NCBI GenBank assembly: GCA_938075415.1
Contig: CALJHC010000041.1
Coordinates: 1 to 58,665, forward strand
Length of the DNA: 58,665 nucleotides
Reading direction: 5' to 3'
Source of the DNA: an uncultured Rubripirellula sp.
Lineage (GTDB): Bacteria; Planctomycetota; Planctomycetia; Pirellulales; Pirellulaceae
Shown here piece by piece: positions 44,514-53,646 of this stretch. Numbering within the stretch: position 1 is the first letter of the stretch; each line of letters opens with the position of its first letter. A model generated the notes under the pieces. That model was not told where the DNA came from. It saw nothing but the letters and a program-made list of their open reading frames with translations, and made no database searches. Made by a program: the position numbers and the translations under genes.

Positions 44514-45611
44514 ATGCGTCAACTCGGTACTCTCGAAAGCAAAGCAACAGCGAAACAGTTCTATGCTTATCTGTTGCAGAAAAAAATCGATGCTGTTCTC
44601 GAGTTTGATCCCAGTAGCACGCCAGTCACTTGGATCCTATGGATTCGCTCGGAGGACGATCTTGATTATGCAAGAAGTGAGTGGCGGGAATTTCAAGTGA
44701 CCCCTGACGATCCTCGGTTTGTGCCGACGGATCAAGAGATTATTGACGCGATCGAGCAAATCAGCTCATTCGATGAAAAGCATCCTGCCCAAATGGATTC
44801 GGATCGGTCGATAGACATGAACCGGTCGATGGAGGATGCGGAAAGCCTTCATCAAAACGCGTTCAGCGACGGCGACTTGGATCAAGATCAAACTGAGCCG
44901 GTTCATCCTGAATCACGTTCGCGCGATTCGGCCACGCATCCGCCAGTTCAATTTACCGATGTGGCTTCCATTCGTGCTACCATTCTGATCATCGCCATCT
45001 CAATGCTGGCAAGCTTTGTTAGTCACTTTGGAAACCCACGTGGATCAAGAGACACGAATCAAGTCACGCTGGAACAAAAAGTCTATCGCAATCTATCCTT
45101 TGTCGACCCTGAGCAGTATGAGGTCTCGAGAGATCCCATGGCGTCGGTTCGACAGGGGCAATTATGGCGTCTCATCACGCCGCTCTTCTTACATGCTGAT
45201 GAATTGCAATTAGCGTTTAATGTGATGTGGCTTTTTTTTCTCGGCTCAACGATCGAGAAAATCCAAGGCTCTTGGTTCTTAATGGGACTGATTCTCTTCA
45301 CACAAACTTGCGGCATGCTGCTTCAGGTTGCGTTGCCGGTTGATTCCGTCATGCCTTCAGCCCTGCAAGGGTCCCCTTTTGCCATAGGCTCTGCAGGGGC
45401 CGTCTATGGTCTCTTCGGCTACCTATGGGCACGTCCTTTTTTCTCGCCCGATTACCCAGTCTACCTTGTTCCTGCCAATGTGATTCTAATGCTGCTGTGG
45501 CTTGCGCTTTGCATGACATCGGCAATGGCACCGATATCGATTGGTGCTCATCTGGGTGGACTTGTCGCCGGCATCTTGTCGGCGTTCGTCGTTTCAAAAT
45601 CGAATCACTGA
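44514..45611 (+). CDS. Rhomboid-family intramembrane serine protease with GlpG-like N-terminal domain
   Basis: About 365 residues from ATG 44514. Residues 1-90 resemble the cytoplasmic rhomboid N-terminal domain of GlpG (L-E-S-K-A-T-A-K-Q-F-Y-A-Y-L and W-I-R-S-E-D-D-L). An acidic linker to about residue 150 follows, then six or so membrane helices. The catalytic Ser293 is in I-G-S-A-G-A-V-Y-G-L, and His346 is in I-G-A-H-L-G-G-L. The family cleaves transmembrane helices within the bilayer. The MATE gene starts only 14 bp downstream, so the two form an operon. Confidence 0.9.
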   Translation: MRQLGTLESKATAKQFYAYLLQKKIDAVLEFDPSSTPVTWILWIRSEDDLDYARSEWREFQVTPDDPRFVPTDQEIIDAIEQISSFDEKHPAQMDSDRSIDMNRSMEDAESLHQNAFSDGDLDQDQTEPVHPESRSRDSATHPPVQFTDVASIRATILIIAISMLASFVSHFGNPRGSRDTNQVTLEQKVYRNLSFVDPEQYEVSRDPMASVRQGQLWRLITPLFLHADELQLAFNVMWLFFLGSTIEKIQGSWFLMGLILFTQTCGMLLQVALPVDSVMPSALQGSPFAIGSAGAVYGLFGYLWARPFFSPDYPVYLVPANVILMLLWLALCMTSAMAPISIGAHLGGLVAGILSAFVVSKSNH

Positions 45612-45624
45612 AACGAATCATGGC

Positions 45625-47043
45625 GTGATCGACTTGAACGGTCCAAGTAACTCATCGACGGAAGGAACACCGGTCGCATCTCAACGCAAGCATGACAATG
45701 CGGTGAAGGAAGTCCTTCACATCGCATTACCACTCATGGTCAGCACCGGAACATTTTCCCTTGTTCTCTTTGCCGATCGCACACTGCTTCTGTGGTATGA
45801 CGGTATCTCGATGAGCGCCGCGATGGCTGCGGGCAATCTATTTTGGGTCTGCCTGTGCCTACCGGTTGGCATTGTCTCAATGACCGGCGCGGTGATCAGT
45901 CAGCATATCGGAGCCGGGCAAGACAAGCAGGTTGGACGCCTGCTGTGGCAGTCCGTTTGGATTACCTTCTTGACGCTTCCACTGTTCCTTGTGTTGGGAT
46001 TGAGTGCAGAAACACTCTTTCAAATCACAGGGCAACCCTCAGATCTGATCCCCCATCAAGCTCGCTACTTTCAGATTCTGATGTTCGGGGCAGCTGGCAT
46101 GCTGCTGGAGGTCGCTTTGAGTGGATTTTTCAGTGGAACGGAACGATCACGAGTGATCATGTGGGTTTCGGTCGCAACGGGTTTGGTGAATTTGATCGCG
46201 GACTTTGTGCTAATTTTCGGCGCCGGACCCGTTCCAGAACTTGGTATCGCAGGTGCGGCCATCGCGAGCGTGCTGGCGATTTGGTTCAAAGCGTTTTGTT
46301 ACATCGGTTTAGTACTGCGTCCAAAATTTGAAAATCGCTACCAGATTCTTGCCGGCTTCACCTGGGACACTGTGGTGTTCAAGCGTCTTCTGTTTTTTGG
46401 ATTTCCAGCTGGGCTGATGCATTTGGTTGAATCCGGCGGCTTTACCGCCATGATGTTGCGTATCGGCACACTTGGTGACGTGTCTCTAAGAGCGACCACC
46501 ATGGCAATCAACTTCAACATGGTCGCCTTCATTCCCTTGGTGGGACTATCGATCGCTGCTTCCGTTCTCGTGGGACGGCATCTTTTGGAAAGTGGGCCCC
46601 GGGAAGCTTCCAAACGCGTTGCCGCATCAATCGGACTTGGAATGGTCTATTCGGGGGCATGGTTAATTGCCTACCTTCTTCTACCGGACACGCTGCTAAA
46701 CCTTTACCGTTCTGAAGCTAATGGTGCCGAATCACTCGAGGCCATGATCATCGCCCGAACACTTTTTAAGTTTATCGCCTGCTACGTGGTGTTCGATGCC
46801 ATTCAATTAATCTTGGCTGGGGCGTTGAGAGGAGCAGGCGACACCTGGTTTGTTCTGCTCGCTGGCTTCACGGTGTCCGTGCTGGCAGTTGCAGTTGGGT
46901 ACGGATTCGAACCAGCTGAGCAACAACTCCTTTGGTGGTGGTCCGTGCTGACAGGCTGGATCATCATGCTCGCGATCGCCATGAGCCTTCGCTTCATGCA
47001 AGGAAGATGGAAAAGCATGCGGATGATCGAGACGACTAATTGA
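45625..47043 (+). CDS. MATE-family efflux transporter
   Basis: About 472 residues from GTG 45625, the first good start after the rhomboid stop; the open frame itself runs back into the rhomboid gene. About twelve hydrophobic helices are arranged in two similar halves. Family features include A-L-P-L-M-V-S-T-G-T-F, A-V-I-S-Q-H-I-G-A-G and the second-half F-G-F-P-A-G-L-M-H-L. MATE proteins export cationic drugs or metabolites against Na+ or H+. Its last 8 bp overlap the 3' end of the convergent htrA-type gene. Confidence 0.9.
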   Translation: MIDLNGPSNSSTEGTPVASQRKHDNAVKEVLHIALPLMVSTGTFSLVLFADRTLLLWYDGISMSAAMAAGNLFWVCLCLPVGIVSMTGAVISQHIGAGQDKQVGRLLWQSVWITFLTLPLFLVLGLSAETLFQITGQPSDLIPHQARYFQILMFGAAGMLLEVALSGFFSGTERSRVIMWVSVATGLVNLIADFVLIFGAGPVPELGIAGAAIASVLAIWFKAFCYIGLVLRPKFENRYQILAGFTWDTVVFKRLLFFGFPAGLMHLVESGGFTAMMLRIGTLGDVSLRATTMAINFNMVAFIPLVGLSIAASVLVGRHLLESGPREASKRVAASIGLGMVYSGAWLIAYLLLPDTLLNLYRSEANGAESLEAMIIARTLFKFIACYVVFDAIQLILAGALRGAGDTWFVLLAGFTVSVLAVAVGYGFEPAEQQLLWWWSVLTGWIIMLAIAMSLRFMQGRWKSMRMIETTN

Positions 47044-48226
47044 AGTCAGTCAAGACAACTTCCGTTCGGTACCGTTTTCCATTTCGCAGAATGACCATTG
47101 GTATCGATTCACCAATCGGTGTCAGCCCGACCTGAGTGACGAGATGATCGTCATTATCAACGGACCCACCATTGAATTCCACAATCACATCACCTCGTTG
47201 CAATCTAGCAATTTCCGCAGGCGATCCTCGGCGAACGCTTTTGACCATCGCCCCACCACGTTGATCCAACTCAATTCCGTCGATTGCGACCACATCAAAG
47301 TCGGGATCAAGTGTTACTCCCAGATAACCACGTCGCAACTTACCGTACTGGACGAGTTGCTCGGCAACCTGCATTGCCATTCGCATCGGAATTGCAAATC
47401 CGATGCCCTCGCTGCCACCACTGCTACTTGCAATCGCCGTGTTGACACCAACCACTTCGCCTCGCAGGTTCAACAACGGACCACCACTGTTGCCGGGGTT
47501 AATCGCTGCATCAGTTTGAAAGAAATCCTGCAAATCGATCTTCTGCTCACCAAGAGACAAGTCTCTTCTTCCTTTGGCACTTAAGATTCCAAAAGTGACG
47601 GAGTGGCTAAGTCCAAACGGGCTTCCGATGGCGATGACGAAGTCACCGATTTCAATCGATTCACTATTACCAACACGGGCGGCGGGCAGATCGGACTGTT
47701 CAATTTTCAAAAGAGCGATGTCCGAACTTTCGTCAGAAACGATCCGGGTTGGATTGAACTCTTTGCCCAAATAGCTCCGAAGGAGAATCCCCTCTGGCTC
47801 CGCTCCCGAGATGACATGTCGATTCGTGAGCACCCACTTGTCACTGCCACCGAATTCAACGATGACTCCGCTTCCCGCCTCATCAAAAGACTCTCTCGTG
47901 GCCCCTCGTAATTCAGTCTTGTGAGCTTCGATGTGGATAACACTTGGCTTCACCAACTGAGAGACTCGTCGAACCAGATATCCGAGACGGTCGAAAGCGC
48001 TGAACTCCTCAGCAAGCTCGTTGTAAAGGCGTTCCCTCTCAAGTTCGATACCGACAGTTGATGTCGGTACTTTTTCCATGGCGGAACGACGCACGCTAAC
48101 CGATTGACCGTTGTCCGCATCCTGACCGAAGGTCAACGATGTCATTACCGCAATCAAAACAACTCCGCAGACGGAGCGTCTCAGGATGTGCGATTTGGAT
48201 CGATAACTTGCTAGTTTTAAAACCAT
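47036..48226 (-). CDS. HtrA/DegP-type serine protease with one PDZ domain
   Basis: About 396 residues from ATG 48226; the frame extends to a TTG at 48304. The signal segment covers residues 15-34 (V-L-I-A-V-M-T-S-L-T-F-G-Q). The trypsin-like domain has the triad His137 (T-N-R-H-V-I-S), Asp169 (S-S-D-I-A-L-L-K) and Ser247 (N-P-G-N-S-G-G-P-L). A single PDZ domain follows (G-Y-L-G-V-T-L and A-R-L-Q-R-G-D-V-I). The family degrades misfolded periplasmic proteins. The closing 8 bp overlap the end of the convergent MATE gene. Confidence 0.92.
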   Translation of the reverse strand: MVLKLASYRSKSHILRRSVCGVVLIAVMTSLTFGQDADNGQSVSVRRSAMEKVPTSTVGIELERERLYNELAEEFSAFDRLGYLVRRVSQLVKPSVIHIEAHKTELRGATRESFDEAGSGVIVEFGGSDKWVLTNRHVISGAEPEGILLRSYLGKEFNPTRIVSDESSDIALLKIEQSDLPAARVGNSESIEIGDFVIAIGSPFGLSHSVTFGILSAKGRRDLSLGEQKIDLQDFFQTDAAINPGNSGGPLLNLRGEVVGVNTAIASSSGGSEGIGFAIPMRMAMQVAEQLVQYGKLRRGYLGVTLDPDFDVVAIDGIELDQRGGAMVKSVRRGSPAEIARLQRGDVIVEFNGGSVDNDDHLVTQVGLTPIGESIPMVILRNGKRYRTEVVLTDFN

Positions 48227-48687
48227 CGAAGGACGCTTCTGGAGGAGAGAAGTGCTTCGAGGCGGGTTGGCGTCGTGCTTCGCCAAATCCTTGGCGACGC
48301 GCAACCGAGTTCCTCGTAGGATTTAGCATCGGTCAGAATTGTCCCCGGGTTGCCTTACGATGAAGTCGGTAGCCCTGAGCGAGAGAACTGGCAGAACCCG
48401 CAACGCAGGAACATCGCTCAACGACCGGAGAAACGACCGACTGTTAATCCCTTGTGTAAAACCCCCGAGTCAAAAAATCGGCACACTTTGACATAGGTCA
48501 TGCCATGGGAGCCAATTTCAAAGAATAGGCGGCCACACGGTGGATCTGGTGAGTTTCGTAAAGACGGTGTGGATCAAACATCAGCGTCAAACAATCCGCT
48601 GATCAAGGGCGTGGAAACGCTTACCGGTTTCCGTTAACTTGGATACACTCCATGGCGGCTAGGTGGCGATTCACTGAGCCTGACCTA
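48227..48687. other. Intergenic gap, 461 bp
   Basis: It lies between the htrA start and the 3' end of the dksA-type gene, and should contain the htrA promoter. No other structure was seen. Confidence 0.4.
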
Positions 48688-49101
48688 TTAAACTGAGTCA
48701 GCCTCTGCGTTATCAAAGACGCGATTCCACTTCACTGCACCGGTGGTGGTGGTTTTGTTCTCAGCCTCTCGCCGACAGCCGATGCAATCTGTTGCATAGG
48801 GAATCGCCCTCAATCGTGTTAAAGGAATCGGCTTCCCACAACTCTCGCAGTCACCGTAGGTGCCCTGATTGATCCGTTCAATTGCTTCCTCAATTGCAGA
48901 TAATTCTCGACTCTCCACCTCAACAAGCTGGCTGTTCAACTCGTCTTGCACCGAATCGGCAGCGGCATCAAGGACATCACCCGTTCTCTCTTGGTGCAGT
49001 TCCCGAAGCAGACTCAGATCACCGTCAACGGCGCGCTGAAGTGCCTCATGTCGTCGAATCAATTGATCCTTCAGATTTTTGATCGCATCTTTTCGGGGCA
49101 T
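48688..49101 (-). CDS. DksA/TraR-family zinc-finger regulator
   Basis: About 137 residues from ATG 49101, supported by an AAGGTGA ribosome site 4 bp upstream. It has an N-terminal coiled coil with many charged residues (L-R-E-L-H-Q-E-R and V-E-V-E-S-R-E-L-S-A-I-E), then a C4 zinc finger C-E-S-C-G-K-P-I-P with a second pair in T-D-C-I-G-C-R-R. This matches DksA-like proteins, which enter the RNA-polymerase secondary channel and modulate transcription with ppGpp. The coiled-coil tip D-x-x-D-A is not exactly seen (G-D-V-L-D-A-A-A-D is the nearest), so its activity may differ. Confidence 0.87.
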   Translation of the reverse strand: MPRKDAIKNLKDQLIRRHEALQRAVDGDLSLLRELHQERTGDVLDAAADSVQDELNSQLVEVESRELSAIEEAIERINQGTYGDCESCGKPIPLTRLRAIPYATDCIGCRREAENKTTTTGAVKWNRVFDNAEADSV

Positions 49102-49776
49102 CGATTCACCTTTGTTAGTTACGAAAGCCGTTTCGTGGGGCAAATGTCGGAAGGAGCAAGAGGTCCGATCCAGACATTTCATTGAGCAAACCGTATCGGT
49201 CACCCGTAAAACATTGGCTCAATCTTCTCAGTGGGGTCCTCTATCGACGCTTCACCTTGATTGAATCGTTCCCCGCCATCTCTGACGCTGACCGGAACGA
49301 TTCATTCAGTGTTGATGTCGAGGCAAGACCTTAGGTCATTAACCGCTGTGCCACTCGTCTGATCAACAACAAACAGACAAGGTTCGAGAAATGCCAAAAT
49401 CCGCTTGGCAGATCCCATTAGTTGGTACGAACCCCGTTGGATAAGACGATCGGCTTACCTTCGCAGTTCGCAGTCTCGTCAAAATTTTCTCCGGAATCAC
49501 AGTCCCACAGAATGATATGGGCCAGCAAAGGACGGGGCGTGACCTCTCAATAAAAAACGTTGATTAACTGAAATAATCAAACCAAAAACCGGATCTACGC
49601 TGACTTTGCGGCGAAAGATGGCGAAAACGCTATCAATCCAGCCCACTGGACACCTTCTGCAAAACTGAGCGGAAAAGCAAGAAACCACCAAGGGGAGGGG
49701 TTCCGTTATTCGGCATCCGACCAATTTGATCGGCTGTACGGGATTTTTCGCTAACTAGAACACAGCAGCCATCCGA
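49102..49776. other. Intergenic gap, 675 bp
   Basis: No gene, terminator or repeat is supported. It lies upstream of the dksA-type gene and includes its promoter region. Confidence 0.4.
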
Positions 49777-50022
49777 TTAAGGGGAATGAGTAGGTTTGCG
49801 CACGCGTTCCAAAGCGAGATCCAAATTCTCGTCTTCGCGGGCAACCATACCTGCTCGACGCGACATTGGCATGAAACCAATGGAAAGCTTTTGCACAGCG
49901 GCTTGAAACGATTGCGGTATCTTCCCGACAGTGACGTCGGAAGCGTAATAGGGAGTTTGAAGGTGACTACTGATCACTCGAGTGGTTCTTTTCCAGAACA
50001 TTCGCTCGGTCCGATAATTCAT
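49777..50022 (-). CDS. Possible small protein divergent to and overlapping the FHA gene start
   Basis: An 81-codon frame from ATG 50022, or a shorter one from an internal start. The C-terminal 60 residues have a protein-like composition: I-P-Q-S-F-Q-A-A-V-Q-K-L, M-S-R-R-A-G-M-V-A-R-E-D-E-N-L-D and L-A-L-E-R-V-R-K. Codon choice also looks coding. The opposite-strand FHA gene is taken to begin at 49963, so the two overlap by about 60 bp. No family is recognised and no strong ribosome site is visible. Confidence 0.35.
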   Translation of the reverse strand: MNYRTERMFWKRTTRVISSHLQTPYYASDVTVGKIPQSFQAAVQKLSIGFMPMSRRAGMVAREDENLDLALERVRKPTHSP

Positions 50023-52626
50023 AACACACCGGAATTTGCAAACCCAAATCCAGTCGGGTCCGCGAATCCTCCGTCTGATGGGGAGAAGCTGCGCGCCGAC
50101 GGTACCCACCCAGCTCACTCAGGCAGTCACAACAATGGTACCGACGCGTTCTCCGCGTTGATCTTTCGTGTTGAGTGCCCGGGTAGTCCAGCCCAAAGAC
50201 TTCAGCTGACTGGTGAGCGATACACGATTGGCACCGCAGAGGGATGTTCGATCAGGCTTCGCGACACCAAGCTTCTTCCAATCCATGCCATTCTTTTGCA
50301 CGAACATAGCTCCGTTCACATCCGAGCACACTCGGAACCGGTTGTCATCAACGGCAAGCCGTTGACTGAAAGTGAAATCAACATTGGCGATATGTTGCAA
50401 CTTGGTGGATACCGATTTGAATTAATTTCCATCAAGAGAACCGACGCAACTGTCAACGCTCAATCATCGCTAACCAACGCGCTTCCCCCTGCTGTTGAAC
50501 GAGCCATCGCCGAGTCCACGTTGGGGTCTCGGCAAGCGACGCCACACGACCCGCCTGAACTTCACGATCTTGTATTGCAGTCGCGTCTCGAGGCATGCTT
50601 GCACCGAGAGCAACTCTGCAGCAAGAGAGAAGGCAAACTGATCGATGATCAGGAAAATCTGAAGTTCCGAGAACAGGAGATGACTCGCCGAATCGCGAGA
50701 CTCGAGGCGGAGGAATCGTCGAGTCTTGAATTGTACGACCAGCTATCCAAACGTCAGAGCGAAATCAATTCACTTCGGCAGTCGCTGCAGGAAAAAAAAG
50801 CGTTACACCTTCAGCGTGAAACGGATTTCCAATCAGAAAAACGCGAGCAGGAAACGAAACTAGAGGAACTCTCAGAAGCTCTCCTTCTCGCGAAAGGTGA
50901 ATTTGAGACTGAGTCAGAGAAAACTCAGACATTGAGGGCTGATTTTGAAGCCATGAGTAAGGTACTCGACGAAACACAGCAGCAAAAAGACCTCCTTGAG
51001 CTGAAGGAACAGTTGCAACGTCGAGAACACGAGCAACTGGTGCGGAAATTAGAATTAGACCTCGATCGCTTGGTCGCGGAGAAAGCAGAAAATCAGGCTC
51101 AGCTTCGAAGCATGGAAAGCGGCATCTCAGAGCTCGAGACGCTGGTCGCCTCAGCCAATGAGATGGATACCAACGGCTGGGATTCAGACGAAGAAAACCG
51201 TGAGGACGATGGCGATCCGATCAATTCAGAAGCGGGGAGTTCGTCTCTGCCAAAATTGTCTCAGCATCCATCCAGTGATTCAGTAGCGGAAGATAACGAC
51301 CGTGAAGCGAGTGTTGTGGAATCAAGCGAAGACGCCGCAAAACAATCTTCACCAGGTCATCTTGTTTCCGAACCAGACTCGGTTGTTTCGTGTGATTCGA
51401 TGACACCAGCGGTTGACGAGCAGTCTGACAATTCGTTGAATCAAGCGTTGTCATTGGACCAAGTCTCCGGCACAAAACCAGAAGTCTCCAACACAGCGAC
51501 GAACAAATCTGAAGTTCAATCCTTGGCGGAGTTAATTGAAATTAGCCGGCAAAACTCCGAGCTGATTGCTGAACTGGAGGAGCGTCGTCACTCGAACAGC
51601 AATGTGAAAGAGTTGGAGAGTCAGCTCGCCGATACGACCGGTCGCCTCAAGAAGATTGAATCGGACCATCGCGAAGCAGTCGAATTAATACAGTCGCTGC
51701 TCGACAAAGAACAAGAGCAACCAGAACGCGATAAGCGGCCGATATTCACTGCCGATGACTCCGGTGAAACATCACCGAAAAAAGCTTCCTGGAACAGTCT
51801 ACTTCATAGTTTGGGAAACACCTCTCTCTCTGATGAACCAGCAGCAGATGCTGCCGAGAATCCAGCCCAAGGCTTTTCACCGGTCGCAGACGAAAAACAA
51901 CCTAACAGCGAAGACCAAGTCGAATCAGATGATGAGAATGAGGATGATGACAGTTGGTTTCAATCAGGGATGAGCAGCGGAAACAAGCCGAAAAATAAAG
52001 ATCGGCGGAGTGTACGAAATCCAAACGCAAATACCAAGAAAACGCTCTTTGCTGGAAAAGAAAACTCGCAGGATCCGCTTCAAAGCGATTTCCAGAGCGA
52101 CACGAGGGCGGCAGTCGGTGAGATGCTTTGGAGTGGAGCGAGACAACAGCCTGACCAAAACCAAAGATCCAATTCGCAGAACCCAATCATCCGTACAGAT
52201 GATCATGCCGAATCTGTCGAGGACTCCGTGAACCGTCTTCTCGATCGCTCGAAACCCGCACAAGCATCAGCCTCGGAAAGACAAGCCTCGGATTCACACC
52301 GTCGGGCAAACGCCGAAGGTGACCGCGCACGTGCTGCCGGGAATCTTTCGTCAGTTTCCAATGAGCGAAGTAAAATCATATCGAGACTGACCAAGCGTGT
52401 TCAGTCAATGTTCTCCACAAACACGTCGTCAGGCAAGAATCCAGCAGCCTACGATCAAGCCGTTCTCGTTCGATACGCATTTGCTTTCGGAGCGGTTGCG
52501 GCCGGTTTGATATGCTTTCGACTAGTCCCCGGCAACCTGAAGTACATTGCCCTCGCAATGGCACTTATACTCGCCGCCATCTACACGCAAGAGGGACGCG
52601 AGATCTCTCGCCAACAAACTTCTTGA
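49963..52626 (+). CDS. Membrane-anchored FHA-domain protein with long coiled coil
   Basis: About 887 residues from GTG 49963, chosen because GGGAG lies 7 bp upstream; the frame extends to 49786 but that part does not look coding. An FHA domain spans about residues 68-160 (Y-T-I-G-T-A-E-G-C-S-I-R-L, H-A-I-L-L-H and V-I-N-G-K-P-L) and would bind phosphothreonine peptides. A long Gln/Glu coiled coil runs from about 200 to 400, then an acidic Ser/Asp-rich disordered region. Two C-terminal transmembrane helices (V-R-Y-A-F-A-F-G-A and L-K-Y-I-A-L-A-M-A-L) close it. The soluble part is therefore probably cytoplasmic. No kinase gene is adjacent. Confidence 0.82.
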   Translation: MTTDHSSGSFPEHSLGPIIHNTPEFANPNPVGSANPPSDGEKLRADGTHPAHSGSHNNGTDAFSALIFRVECPGSPAQRLQLTGERYTIGTAEGCSIRLRDTKLLPIHAILLHEHSSVHIRAHSEPVVINGKPLTESEINIGDMLQLGGYRFELISIKRTDATVNAQSSLTNALPPAVERAIAESTLGSRQATPHDPPELHDLVLQSRLEACLHREQLCSKREGKLIDDQENLKFREQEMTRRIARLEAEESSSLELYDQLSKRQSEINSLRQSLQEKKALHLQRETDFQSEKREQETKLEELSEALLLAKGEFETESEKTQTLRADFEAMSKVLDETQQQKDLLELKEQLQRREHEQLVRKLELDLDRLVAEKAENQAQLRSMESGISELETLVASANEMDTNGWDSDEENREDDGDPINSEAGSSSLPKLSQHPSSDSVAEDNDREASVVESSEDAAKQSSPGHLVSEPDSVVSCDSMTPAVDEQSDNSLNQALSLDQVSGTKPEVSNTATNKSEVQSLAELIEISRQNSELIAELEERRHSNSNVKELESQLADTTGRLKKIESDHREAVELIQSLLDKEQEQPERDKRPIFTADDSGETSPKKASWNSLLHSLGNTSLSDEPAADAAENPAQGFSPVADEKQPNSEDQVESDDENEDDDSWFQSGMSSGNKPKNKDRRSVRNPNANTKKTLFAGKENSQDPLQSDFQSDTRAAVGEMLWSGARQQPDQNQRSNSQNPIIRTDDHAESVEDSVNRLLDRSKPAQASASERQASDSHRRANAEGDRARAAGNLSSVSNERSKIISRLTKRVQSMFSTNTSSGKNPAAYDQAVLVRYAFAFGAVAAGLICFRLVPGNLKYIALAMALILAAIYTQEGREISRQQTS

Positions 52627-53646
52627 CTCGTGGTAGTTGTCCATCACCCAAAGCGAGATATCTTTCGACTGACCCGATTCATTTGAATTGCCTGATCGAA
52701 GGCTACATTCGCGGCGTGATCAAACTGCTTGTAAGAGGGACAGGCTCTCAGAAGCAATTCGAATCCTCACTCAAATGATTGCAGGAACAGTGGGGGGAGG
52801 CTCTGCCAAGTCGCTCCAATCTTGCTCCCACCTCTCTTTTGCGCTCCCTGGATCTTCTACCAAGGGAAATCTCGCCTCATCCCTCAGAGCATTGCCGAAA
52901 ATCCATAGCGATTTCCCAACCTCGTTTGCCAATGGACCTAGGGATCCTGAAACTCACCCCACGGACTACCTCTTCCGCGACATCAACACCAGAGCCGGCA
53001 CTAACCTGAACCTGTGTTACAACTGCCGAAGATCAAAGTGATCGTAATTGCCACACGTCATTCCTGCGGATTTGCGACGGGCATCCCTAGCAGTCAGCCA
53101 GAAGCTCAATCCTTACGTGCCGCAATTGTAGTAAAAAAAATCACGGTTGCATGGTGACCGTGGCGCTCAATACTGCTTCCGCGTGTTGGCCAACGGCAAC
53201 CGGTAAAGCGTCATCACTCTCAAACGCTTGGTGAGTCAGGGAACAAGGTGATTAGCTGTACCAAGAGATCGCGACTCGCCCATCCCTTCCGGTTCCTCCG
53301 AGGTGAAAGTGAATTGCGAGGCAACGAGGGAATAAAACAGTTATGCGGATTATTGCTTGGGACGACCCTCCTTAGGTGTATAAGCGGCCTCCAATCTCCC
53401 TTTTTCTTTCGCTCTTCGATGACCTTTCACATGCCAGGGGTTGGTCAGGGACCTACGGTTTGTCGGCGACATCCGTGCAGATCGCTGCGGGGTCAGACAC
53501 CCCATCAAAATCACGGGCTAAGAGAAAACTTCATCACCCCCAACTTCCAGCGATGCACCCTCAACACCCAAAGACTTGAGCGTGAGTCTTGAGACAAGTT
53601 GCATCGATCCCTCTTGTGAACTCGCTTCTATAACCGAAAACCAGCC
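52627..53646. other. Intergenic gap, 1020 bp
   Basis: Many short frames exist but none is protein-like. A minus-strand terminator-like hairpin lies at 53134-53163. The sequence GGGGT...ACCCC at 53491-53505 forms a small 5-bp hairpin. No RNase P, tmRNA, SRP or tRNA signature was found. Confidence 0.45.
53134..53163 (-). terminator. Terminator-like hairpin on the minus strand
   Basis: CACGGT and ACCGTG arms (6 bp, 9-nt loop) are followed on the minus strand by A and eight T residues. There is no minus-strand gene to the right within 3.3 kb, so it could end an unseen RNA, or be a chance match. Confidence 0.45.

Noticed and set aside
52627..53646. Possible RNase P RNA, tmRNA or SRP RNA in the 1-kb gap
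   Set aside because: None of the conserved sequence blocks of these RNAs was found on either strand.
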